DNA of 64,000 bases. It comes from Phyllostachys edulis. Its lineage: Eukaryota > Streptophyta > Magnoliopsida > Poales > Poaceae. The translations under genes were made by a program, and so were the position numbers. Below are positions 1 to 9,167 of the stretch, one piece after another (position 1 is the stretch's first letter; each line of letters begins with the position of its first letter). The notes beneath the pieces were generated by a model that was not told the DNA's origin, did not search any database, and saw only the letters and a list, made by a program, of their open reading frames with translations. The stretch spans positions 55,322,488 to 55,386,487 of the forward strand of contig CM070551.1 in NCBI GenBank assembly GCA_036346405.1. Direction: 5' to 3'.

Positions 1-9
1 TTTGAAAAT

Positions 10-260
10 TGGTCACACCGGCCATAAAGTGGTGTTGAGTTTTGGAGCTGGGCCAAAAATAGAGGGTGTAGGCAAGAGAGGGGATTCTCCTACACTTGGT
101 CTTATAATTTTTGGAGCTTCCAGGCAAAAGTTCTATTAGTTTGAAAATTCCAGTAGGTTTCAGATTTTCAAGGAGGAAATTTGGCTAAGTAACAGCTGGG
201 CGGTCAGACCGGCCAACAGGGGGCGGTCAGACCAGCCAAAGTGGCGGTCTAACTGGTTTT
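10..260. repeat. 5' cluster of CGGT-N-ACCG palindromes (element A)
   Basis: Imperfect copies of a short palindrome with core GGTCAGACC, usually inside GCGGTCAGACCGGCC, occur here (about 12, 208, 227 and 243). Spacing is irregular, so this is not a CRISPR-like or simple tandem array. Confidence 0.6.
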
Positions 261-939
261 GGCTTGTTCATCAGCCAACTTGGTGGCGATGATTGTTTGG
301 TTAGGTCAAGTTCACGTGTTTTAGTGCATATGTGTTGCATGATGCATGTTTTGACTAACATGGGTCAAGTTGCGAAGAACTTGTTCCCGGAAACGATTTC
401 TTGGTCTATTGTTGTGCAGGTTGCTTGGAGGTCAACGACGATCAACGGCGAGGATGATCGAGACTAGGCTTGGAGAGCTGAGGTCCAGAACGATCGCGGA
501 TGTCGGGTGAGGTCAATGGGTTCAAGCATGGCGTAGAATCGACAAGGATGACCGAACGGGCAGTTCGGTGTGACAGGTTGGATCAAGCGCCGCGGTGGTT
601 GGTGCAAGTGCCATGGTGGTTTCCGCGGGAGCCGTATGGGAGAGACTTGCCGACATGTTGAGAGCCGTTGATCAACCTACACGTGGCGAAGCATGGAAAT
701 GCTTCACGAACATGGGACTCGGTCTTTGGAAAAAGATCGAGAAGGGCATTTGGTAATTTTACCAAATACCGCTTGGTGACCTTTTTGCCAACCACAATGC
801 AAGATGGCGCAAGGAGAAGCGGATTAGGTCAAGAGGAGATGAAGACGGCGCTTTAAAATATGTGCGTGTGTGACTCGTTTGTGTGTGGGCCTTAACGGGA
901 GCCCATTAGGGTTTTGCTTTTAGAAGGTCTAAGCCTCCA

Positions 940-950
940 CTATAAATAGA
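940..950 (+). promoter_or_regulatory. TATA box inside element A
   Basis: CTATAAATAGA sits upstream of a conserved leader containing GGAAACCCTAG. Element B has CTATATAAATAGG at the matching place (4906) and element C has CCCTATAAAAGA in reverse (7468-7479), so a Pol II core promoter is conserved across the family. Confidence 0.55.
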
Positions 951-1521
951 GGAGGGAGGTGGCTGCACCCCCTTCAACCCTTCAATTGGAAACCCTAGCT
1001 TTTGTTGTTAGGGCTTGGAGAGATTAGTGGGAGGTTAGGGTTCTAGAGAGATGGATTGATTTGAGTGCTCATGTGTAGAGCTTTGTCGTCTAGGGTGGAG
1101 TAGCTGTAAACATACCATCTATCCAATCAATCCATGAAATATTTCAAAGATGAGTCTCTATTTGTTCTTGCTCTCTATTTGGTGATTTTAGGTCTTTCTT
1201 TGATCCGTGAGTTTTCTGTTGGTTTCTTTCCTTGATCTAGCTTGCTGTGACATGTGGGAACACATCTAGGATCATCTTGATCATCAATCACCCATGAGCA
1301 AGTCTCTAGATCATATTTTGATTTTGACTCGGTTTTGGAGCACACTTCGCTCAATCTGAAAAGATAGGAACCTTAACATGGATCTACGCGATCCTTGATT
1401 GGAATAGGTTCCTAATATCTTAGAGAAGGTGTGTCTCAAGTTTCGCAGAGTTTGCCCTTGTAGATCAAAAGTTAGACCGATTTGAGTTTCGATTTGAGTG
1501 CTCTTGCATCGATTCGAAGAA

Positions 1522-1832
1522 ATCGGTCAAACCGCCTCAACACGCCGGTCCGACCGACCTCGGTCCGATCACATTTGCCACTTGCCCGATCGCCTGACGA
1601 GATTAAGTTTGGGTTGTTTTTCTCTGTTCATCGGCCGGTAGGTCTGACCACCAGGTAGGTTGCGAGACCGCCAAGGCTCCGGCCAGACCACTCAGCTTCT
1701 AGGGTTTGAGCTTTAGTCTTTGGTCTTTAACCTCCGGTCATACCGCAGGCCGGTCAAACCGCTTCATTGCCGTCGGTCAGACCGCACGCCGGTTCGACCG
1801 CCTAATGAACGCTGGTCATACCGCCTATCATA
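1522..1832. repeat. 3' cluster of CGGT-N-ACCG palindromes (element A)
   Basis: About ten variants of GGTCNNACCGCC/GGTCAGACCG are packed here, for example around 1522, 1546, 1733, 1752, 1775 and 1790. The same motif class flanks the other side of the transcript-like core at 10-260. Confidence 0.6.
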
Positions 1833-2036
1833 TTTAGGGTTTGATCTTTTGAGTTTCTTGTCTATCCACTTTGGGGTTTTGGATTGGATTCAATACAAGT
1901 CATCCACTGTGCTTGTACTTTGATCTTCATAGCTTTCATAGCTATTGGAGTAAAAACGTGTTGAATCCGATCTTGGTGAAAAAGTGATCGTGCTCCTATT
2001 CACCCCACCCCCTCTAGTCGCCTTTTCAGTCCAACA

Positions 2037-2156
2037 ACTTCCGCTACCAGTCGGCGCGTCTAGTGGTAATCTCGTGATCTATTACTAGCGGAGGTTCCTT
2101 AGTTGCGCGATAGAAATTTTTGTTTTGTGCTATCGTAGCCTACCCGTGACCCTACA
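2037..2156 (+). mobile_element. 3' end of copia 5' LTR (split by element A)
   Basis: These 120 bp match 21437-21558 almost perfectly and end in CCCTACA, immediately before a tRNA primer binding site. They are the tail of the 5' LTR of the copia element. The rest of this LTR lies upstream of element A, outside the window. Confidence 0.8.
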
Positions 2157-2157
2157 G

Positions 2158-2169
2158 TGGTATCAGAGC
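2158..2169 (+). promoter_or_regulatory. Copia primer binding site (initiator tRNA-Met)
   Basis: TGGTATCAGAGC, one base after the LTR end, is the canonical complement of the 3' end of plant initiator tRNA-Met used to prime minus-strand synthesis. Confidence 0.9.
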
Positions 2170-2989
2170 CATCCCGTCTAGTTTTAGATTCGGATTAGTT
2201 GCATATAGTGATATGTGGGAGTCATAGATGTGATCTATTTCGGTTTTCTGTTGGTCACTCTATATGATAGATTGTTTTTGGCGATGGTCGATATGATCAT
2301 CCCTGCGCAGTGGTCATAAGATGGGTTCATGTTCGTTATTCTGTGATCGTGTTTTCATGGTCATATCACGACTTGCCTCTACCGGTCGGTTTCGCCATCC
2401 AGGCGCATAAAGGATCGTAAATCCAAGGAGCACGTGAAGATCAATCTGGTTGATCGAATCGAAGTTGCGATCGGAAAGGATTAATGTGATTAATCCAATG
2501 TGATTTACATGGTAGAAGTAAAATTCTCTCATATAATATTAAGTTAAATTGATGCCCTACCAATTAGCCGCACCATCCAAAGTCATGTATTTTAATGGTA
2601 GGTCTTACTAAAGAAGAGTGCCATTAACTTTCCTTGACTAGATGGGTTTGTGTCGAACACTTACATGCATAGCATTGGTTTAACTTGACAAAGTCATCAT
2701 AACGGTTATGGACCTTGGGGCATAGGGTTTGGATGCCAGAGCATAGAGATGCTGCCCAACAACAAGAGTCATATAGAGATATGATTAGCAAAGGGTTGCT
2801 TACCAATTTCACTAATCTTCTAGCAGTGATGTCAAAGCTCACTAGTAGATTAACTGATTGAAGGTCTTGAATCACTAAATGTCATAAGACGGATATGGAA
2901 TTTAGTGGGAGTATCTTTATTAAAATGTTTAATAGAAGTTACTTTTCTTGAACATATGTCTTAGTTTTGCATATTTTATGTTGTAGATC
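2170..2989 (+). mobile_element. Copia untranslated leader
   Basis: An 820-bp non-coding stretch between PBS and gag. No ORF with recognisable content; no other feature seen. Confidence 0.6.
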
Positions 2990-3786
2990 ATGGCACCAAC
3001 TGCTGTACCTACATCCAGTTTTGCTTTACATTCGATACTTGATAAGGAAAAACTGAATGGAACAAATTTTGCGGATTGGTCCCGCAACCTAAGAATTGTT
3101 CTTAGGCAAGATAAAAATGAACATGTTCTAGAGGAACCAATTTCAGATGTGCCTGCTGAAAATGCTGCTGCTACTCTTAAAACCACCTATAAAAAGGCAT
3201 GTGATGAGTCCCTTGATGTTAGCAGTCTCATGCTTGCTACTATGAACTCAGACCTTTAGAAGTAGTTTGAGAACATCGAGGCTCACGATATGATCAGAAG
3301 CGCCAAAGGCATGTTTGAGACACAAGCAAGAACTGAGATATATGAGATCTCAAAGAAATTGTATGGGTGTAGGCTAGCTGAGGGTAGTCCGGTGAGCCCA
3401 CATGTAATCAAAATGGTTGCTTACACACAGAGCTTGGAAAAAATTGGTTTTCCACTTAGTCAAGAGTTGGATACAGATTTGATTCTTGCCTCGCTTCCTG
3501 CAAGCTATGGGCATTTCATTCTGAACTTCCATATGAATGGTTTAGACAAGAATCTCACCGAACTGCATATGATGCTCAAGACTGCAGAGGACAGCATTAA
3601 GAAAAGCAACAGTCATGTGATGATGGTGCAAAAGAGTACAAGCTTCAAGAAGAAGGCTACGACTTGGGTCAAAGGAAAGGGCAAGGCTAAAGTTTCGGAT
3701 GGGATCCAAACTAACAAGCCTAAGCTCAAGACTAAGTCTGGCCCGACTCAAGAGAATGAATGCATTTACTGCAAAGAACCAGGCCA
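2990..3786 (+). pseudogene. gag: Copia gag fragment (UBN2-type), truncated in the zinc knuckle
   Basis: This reads as a Ty1/copia Gag, the capsid protein that packages element RNA. The start MAPTAVPTSSFALHS leads into the family hallmark LNGTNFADWSRNLRIVL (about residues 21-37). The helical UBN2 region follows, then a basic linker and the first half of a CCHC knuckle (CIYCKEPGH). The knuckle is cut off where element B begins, so the last Cys and all of pol are missing. Two in-frame TAG codons at 3257-3265 replace what should be two CAG Gln codons before FENIEAHD, a C-to-T pattern. It is a dead, partial gene. A non-autonomous gag-only parent is possible, but simple truncation is more likely. 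Confidence 0.85.
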
Positions 3787-3866
3787 TGATCTTAGGATGA
3801 TGAGACAATTGGCAATAGCTTTGAAGTTTTGTCGAAACTGTTGTTTTCAGCAAAGCGTCAGGATAA

Positions 3867-4215
3867 TCGGTAGTACCGGTGTTTAAAGTGCGGTAGTACC
3901 GCAGTGCGGTGATACCGCAAGTTGTGTGGCGGTAGTACTGCAGCGCGGTAATACCGGATCTTAGATGGCGGTTCAATATTCCCAGAGAACGTGTTTTTGG
4001 GAATTGTTGATTTCCTTTAGAAGCGGTACGACCGCAAGTTGAATGGCGGTAGTACCGCAGTGCGGTAATACCGGATGTTACTTGGCAGTATGAAAATTCC
4101 AGAGAAGATGTTTTGTGGAGTTCTGGTCTTCATTGAAAAGCGGTATGACCGCAGTTATAGGAGCGGTACGACTGCAGTGCGGTAGTACCGCTGGTAACAT
4201 GGCGGTAATACTGAT
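3867..4215. repeat. 5' cluster of CGGTAGTACCG palindromes (element B)
   Basis: About ten copies of GCGGTAGTACCGCA and variants (GCGGTGATACCGC, GCGGTAATACCGG, GCGGTACGACCGC). It has the same layout as in element A, but the central bases are TAGTA rather than TCAGA. Confidence 0.7.
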
Positions 4216-4905
4216 TCTGTTCTGATTGTCAATCGACTTGGTGAATTGGTTTTTTGTTAGGTCATATTCATGGTCTTCAGTGCATATGTGTTGCATGATG
4301 CATGTTTTGGCTAACGTGGGTCAAGTTGTGAAGAACTTGTTCCCGGAAACGATTTCTTGGTCTATTGTTGTGCAGGTTGCTTGGAGGTCAACGACGGTCA
4401 ACGGCGAGGATGATCGGGACTAAGCATGGAGAGCTGAGGTCCAGAACGATCGAGGATGCCGGGTGAGGTCAATGGACTCAAGCATGGCGCAGAATGGATA
4501 AGGATGACCGAACGAGCAGTTCGGTGCGACGAGTTGGATCAAGCGGCGCAGGGGTTGGTGCAAGTGCCATGGAGATTTCGGTGGGAGCCAAACGGGAGAG
4601 ACTTGCCGACATGATGAGAGCCGTTGATCAACCTACACGTGGCGAAGCATGGAGATGCTTTACGAAGATGGGACTCGGTCTTTGCAAAAAAAAAGAAGGG
4701 GTATTTTGGTAATTTTACCTAAATACCACCTTGGTGACCTTTTGACAACCCCGCGGCACAAGACGGCGCAAGGTGAAGTGGATTAGGTCAAGAGGAGATG
4801 AAAACGTCGCTTTAAAATGCGTGCGTGAGTTAAACCCGTTTGTTAGTGGGCTTAACGGGTGCCCAATGGGTATAGTCTTCTAGAAGCTCTAGAAGCTAGG
4901 CCTCA

Positions 4906-4918
4906 CTATATAAATAGG
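4906..4918 (+). promoter_or_regulatory. TATA box inside element B
   Basis: CTATATAAATAGG followed by a leader with GGAAACCCTAG, matching the promoter position in element A. Confidence 0.5.
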
Positions 4919-5497
4919 AGAGGGTGCTGTCCAGCACCCCCCTTGATCTTTCATTTGGAAACCCTAGTTGGTGTCTTAGGGTTTTGGAGAGAAAAGTGGG
5001 GTTATAGGGTTCTAGAGAGATGAAGTGATTGTGTGCTCTTGAGTTGAGCTCTTGTCCTCCAAGATGGAGTGGCTGTAAACATCTCTCAATCTCGAATCAA
5101 TCCAAGCAATCTTCTAAAGATGAGTTTGTTCATGTTCTTGCTTTCTTCTAGTTGATTTTGAGTCTTTTGATGTCTTGTTGGTTTTCCCACGAGTTCTTGT
5201 GATGATCTTGTATGATGTGACATGTGGGAGTGCATCTAAGACCATCTTGATCATTCTTTACCCACGAGCAAGATCTAGATCATGTTTTGCTTTTTGACTC
5301 GGTTTTGAAACGAACTTCGCTCAAATGGAAAAAGGTTGAAACTTTGACGTGGATCTTCTCAATCTTTGATTGGAATAGGTTCTTAACCTCCTAGAGAAGT
5401 TATGTTTCAAGTTTCAGTAGACTTTGGCCAAGTGGATCAAAAGTTGTGCCAATTTTGGATTTCGTTTGTGAGCTGTTTTGCTAATCTGTGAAAAATC

Positions 5498-5560
5498 GGT
5501 AGTACCGCTCCATGCACTTACGGTAGTACCAAGACATATAACAGCGGTAGTACCGATTTC
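5498..5560. repeat. 3' cluster of CGGTAGTACCG palindromes (element B)
   Basis: Three copies of CGGTAGTACC(G) within 63 bp, downstream of the transcript-like core and equivalent to 1522-1832 in element A. Confidence 0.6.
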
Positions 5561-5704
5561 CTGATTCTTCAAAGACAACTCTGTGGTTTCATTCTGTGCG
5601 TGCTTTGGGCGTTTGGAGTGGATTCAACGAAGTCTTCCATCGTGCTTATTTATTGATCTTCATAGCTCTCATATCTATTGGAGTGAAGTTTGTGTTGAAT
5701 CAGA

Positions 5705-5737
5705 GGACCGGAAAGGCGACTAGAGGGGGTGAATAGA
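5705..5737 (+). repeat. Left terminal inverted repeat of element C
   Basis: GGACCGGAAAGGCGACTAGA then GGGGGTGAATAG; inverted partner at 8274-8307. Confidence 0.65.
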
Positions 5738-6069
5738 GGCTTTCTCTATTTTTCACCTCGATCAACTCAACACTACTTTCACTCCAATAGCTATAAAAGC
5801 TATGAAGATCTCAGATACTGCATTGGATAACCCGTGTTGAATCCGATCAAACCCCGACGCAAAAGCCTAATTAACTCAAAGTCGCATCAAGCACATCAAC
5901 ATGTCATAGCCAAGATAAACAAAAACCAAGGTGTCTGCTAACAATCACCTCTAGATAAACAAGCATTTGCCCAACTCTAGATCTTTTCAATACGCTACAA
6001 GCTGCCGCCAAGATCAACACACAAGATGAGCCGAGCATCATGAGCAGTGCAAAGGCAAAAAAAAGAAAC

Positions 6070-6072
<3 letters not shown>

Positions 6073-6152
<80 letters not shown>
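6073..6152. repeat. (AT)40 microsatellite
   Basis: Uninterrupted AT dinucleotides, 80 bp. The Ile-Tyr repeat ORFs over it are translation artefacts. Confidence 0.98.
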
Positions 6153-6157
<5 letters not shown>

Positions 6158-7467
6158 GCCGCCACAAAACACGAGCTTGTATCATCAAATCAAACAAAGG
6201 GCGATTTGACTACAATCGCCATCGCAGATTCGGTTTCTTGAGAGGCGCCGCACTGAGAAAGATATAAGCCGCCACAACTCCCGATATTTTTCTCAGACAC
6301 ACACAGAAGGACGCAAAGACAAACATCAACGAAATAAATAAACTACTACCGATGGAGGCAAAGGACTAGACACCAAGCCAAAGTAATAAAAACTCAACAG
6401 AACTTTCAGATTACAAGATGAGAACTCGGACGCTACCAATAAGACACCAAATAATCTTAACACATGATGCAAAAGCTGCTCTCCACTCTGATTTATCTAT
6501 CCGCCATAACTTACAAGTTTAAAGGCCACTCAGATTTTTTTGGATTGCTACACACGACGAAGCCGAGCCAAGAAGATGGAATTTGTGCATTAACACGAGA
6601 CAAGTTGCAGCCAAGGAAAAGATCTTAAAAACAGAAAAACCAACAACTTGAATCAGCAATACCGCCAAGATCGATTTTCTTTTACGTGGCTTAAGAGAAA
6701 TAGGCAAGCCGTTGATTAAGCGCCAGCAAGCAATACTGAAGTTTTCATGAGCAAATAAACTGAAATCAAAACACAAAGAGAAACAAACAAACTAACTTTG
6801 ATCTTTCAGATTTTTCACCGAGGCTAAAAGCCGCCACCAATCTCTGGATTCTACAGATTTTTCTTTGGGCCAGAGGCCACCGCCACAGGGACTTCCGATT
6901 TTTGCATACACAGCTACGCAAAAACAAAAACTGCAGATCAAAACTCAAGAAAATGATTCGGTTTCAGATGACCATCCACGATCATTACATCTGGTGCTCA
7001 GGGACAAGCACAGAAAAATCCAACCTGCATTAAACAAAACCGAACAGCAATAACAAGTCTAATCAACAGACCCTGACAGATAATTAAAAAGGATCCAAAT
7101 GCATCAATGAAGCAGCCAAGCGAGCAAAAAAATAATCAACAAAATGACTAAGCAAACCGCCAAAACACTCTCCGGTAGCAAGAAGACAAAGAAGAACAAT
7201 CTCAGAGATCGCAGATCGACACACGATCAAGATGAGACACCAAGCAATAAAATAAAATTCAAACAAAGAAATTACCGATCCAGCTTTTTGGGAGAACAAA
7301 CGCGCTCTGAGACCGCCAAGACTTCATCGATTTTTCGTGGGGATACAGAGGCGCTGCACTCAGTGCTCACCAACCGCCATTTTTCTCCGTAAAGACCTAA
7401 AGCCTCAGATTTTTTTGCAGAGGTGAGCCAACTCCCAAATGACCACCACAATATTCCAACTCCAATT

Positions 7468-7479
7468 TCTTTTATAGGG
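7468..7479 (-). promoter_or_regulatory. TATA box inside element C
   Basis: CCCTATAAAAGA on the minus strand, downstream of the conserved block shared with elements A and B. Confidence 0.45.
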
Positions 7480-8273
7480 CACCCCAAACCCTAAAACCTT
7501 AATGGGCTTCCGCTCAGCCCAACAACAACAGTAACACATGCACGCATCTCAAAGCGCCGCCTTCATCGCCGATTGATCTAAACCGCTTCACCATGCGCCG
7601 ACCCCGCCGTGGCTTAGTCAAAGGTCACCAAGATGGTATTTCATAAAATTACCAAAATACCCTTCTCGATCATTCTCCAAAAGACCGAGTCCAACTCGCT
7701 GAAGCAATCCCATGCTTCGCCACGTAGGTTGATCAACGGCTCCATGTCGCCAAGTCTCTCCCGTCCGGATCCCACCGCACCATCGAGCACTTGTAACGAC
7801 TCGCCGCTTGATCCAACCACGACCAACCGCCTGTTCGGTCATCCTTGTCCATTCAAGCGCCACGCTTGAGTCACTTGACCTCACCCGCATCCATGATCGC
7901 TTCGACCTCGGCTCTCCAAGCTTAGTCCCGATCCTCCTCGCCGCTGACCATCATTGACCTCCAAGCCACCGCATGCAATAGACAAGCAAATTTAACCGAG
8001 CAAGTTCTTACAACTTGACCCACGTTAGCCAAAACATGCAATATGCAACACATATGCATTATCAACAAGGATATGACCTATCCCATAATCAACTCACCAC
8101 TTAAATCAACATTCAAGACAAAAGTCACGACCGCCACGACCGACAGATCCAAACTTTGTCGAAAACACATGAAACCTCAAACCAAAAGCCACATTGCCAA
8201 TTGTTTCATCATCCTAAGATCATGGGCATATCCCCATGATATCCACAAACCAATCTTAAGTAAAAATTAATTG

Positions 8274-8307
8274 AGCTCCTATTCACCCCCTAGTCGCCTT
8301 TAGGTCC
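8274..8307 (-). repeat. Right terminal inverted repeat of element C
   Basis: CTATTCACCCCCTAGTCGCC then TTTAGGTCC, the inverse of 5705-5737 with a few mismatches. Confidence 0.65.
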
Positions 8308-8944
8308 CACAAGGTGTCATCGCTGGTCTCAAGCAATGATGATGTATAATCCTTAGACCGAGATCAAGATGGTTTCCTACATGTGTAATAGCACTTTAGG
8401 GGTTGCCAAACGCCACACTATAACTGGGTAGTTATAAAGGTAGCTTTCGGGTATGCTATGAAACATAAGGAGAAATGTGATCGGTCGATATGGGATTTGC
8501 CCTCCTAACATAACAGAGAGATGTCTCTAGGCCCTCGCTAGGTCGAATAAAGAAAGTGCTTGGCCATGCCACTACATTTCAACCACATGAAGTTATTCGA
8601 CACTTGATCGAGAAAGTATTGAACAGTCCATAGATGACATAATCTCACCTGAAGTTCAACCAGATGTCGTGAGGCAAAGGGATAATACACAAACAGGTCG
8701 TACGGTTGATATCTGTTCTCCACTCCTGGAAGACCTCCGGGGTGGTCCTGGAAGACCTCCTGGGTGGTCGTGGAAGACCTCCGGGGTAGTCCTAGAAGAC
8801 CTCCTGGGTGGTCGTGGAGAGAACATAATCACTAACTGGTCGTAAGGAGTTACGAACTGGTCGTGACTAGATATGAGCTGGTCGTAAGTGATAAAGACCT
8901 GGTCATAGATCATATTGCATTCAGGTTCGTCCGATATATTCTAT
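8308..8944 (+). mobile_element. Copia internal 3' non-coding region
   Basis: Sequence between element C and the copia 3' LTR. No protease, integrase or RT coding is present, so the copia element has lost or never had pol. Several ACTGGTCGTAAG-type repeats occur at 8826-8900. The exact LTR start is not determinable here because the 5' LTR copy is mostly outside the window. Confidence 0.5.
8726..8813 (+). repeat. 22-bp x 4 tandem repeat
   Basis: Four consecutive 22-bp units of CTGGAAGACCTCC[GT]GGGTGGTC, alternating G and T at the bracketed base. Confidence 0.95.
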
Positions 8945-9143
8945 GTGTGTTCGGGAATCGTTATGTGCTGCTAGGTACCGCTAACGACTCGTGGTCGGAA
9001 AGGGTTTCTGAAGCATAACTGATCACACATGAACCTGTAGGGTCACACACTTAAATGGCTAGGATTTGATTTGGATGGTGATCTGAATTCTTATAGGCCA
9101 CGAGTTCCTAATGGGCTTCAAGTTCGAGTCCCAACAAGGATGC

Positions 9144-9154
9144 CTATAAATAGA
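9144..9154 (+). promoter_or_regulatory. TATA box of copia 3' LTR
   Basis: CTATAAATAGA, interrupted just downstream by the Gypsy-1 insertion. Confidence 0.6.
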
Positions 9155-9162
9155 GGGGCGGT

Positions 9163-9167
9163 GGCAT
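9163..9167 (+). repeat. Target site duplication of Gypsy-1 (left)
   Basis: GGCAT, repeated at 21186-21190 directly after the other LTR end. Confidence 0.9.

Larger units (their letters stand above)
1..2036 (+). mobile_element. Element A: 3' part of an unnamed inverted-repeat transposable element
   Basis: The right end reads ...TAGTCGCCTTTTCAGTCCAACA and stops where the copia LTR sequence resumes (ACTTCCGCTA, shared with the LTR copy at about 21437). The left end lies outside the window. The stretch 270-1990 is collinear with 4226-5700 (element B) and with the reverse complement of 5800-8100 (element C), so these are three copies of one family. Nothing convincing is coding: the short ORF at 264-467 recurs at 4226-4423 but only as part of conserved DNA. 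An internal TATA box and arrays of short palindromes are annotated separately. Superfamily unknown; the TG...CA-like ends would also fit an LTR, but the roughly 30-bp terminal inverted repeat argues for a DNA element. Confidence 0.6.
3787..5701 (+). mobile_element. Element B: truncated copy of the A/B/C family
   Basis: It begins inside the family at CCATGATCTTAGGATGATGAG (the matching site in element C, on the minus strand, lies near 8200-8230). It runs collinearly with element A to GTGTTGAATC, then stops where element C begins. Neither terminal inverted repeat is present, so it is truncated at both ends. It carries its own palindrome arrays and TATA box. No supported coding sequence. Confidence 0.6.
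5705..8307 (-). mobile_element. Element C: full-length inverted copy of the A/B/C family
   Basis: It is bounded by an inverted repeat: left end GGACCGGAAAGGCGACTAG, right end (reverse complement) GGACCTAAAGGCGACTAG, each followed by GGGGGTGAATAG. Its interior matches elements A and B in the opposite orientation. About 2.6 kb, with no supported protein, so non-autonomous. No clean target duplication is visible because the left flank is truncated element B. The interior from about 5860 to 7460 shows no gene, only an (AT)n run. Confidence 0.65.
8945..9167 (+). mobile_element. Copia 3' LTR, left part (split by Gypsy-1)
   Basis: The sequence runs into GGCAT (TSD) at the Gypsy-1 border and resumes at 21186. 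It contains CCTATAAATAGAGG (TATA box, 9143-9155), as expected for an LTR promoter. The start near TGTGTTCGGGAATC is a guess. Confidence 0.55.

Noticed and set aside
3867..4215. Regular short palindromes considered as a CRISPR-like array
   Set aside because: Units are about 11-14 bp with irregular spacing, in a plant transposon, and recur as diverged copies in related elements.
5904..6267. ORFs with long Ile-Tyr repeats on both strands
   Set aside because: Translation of the (AT)40 microsatellite.
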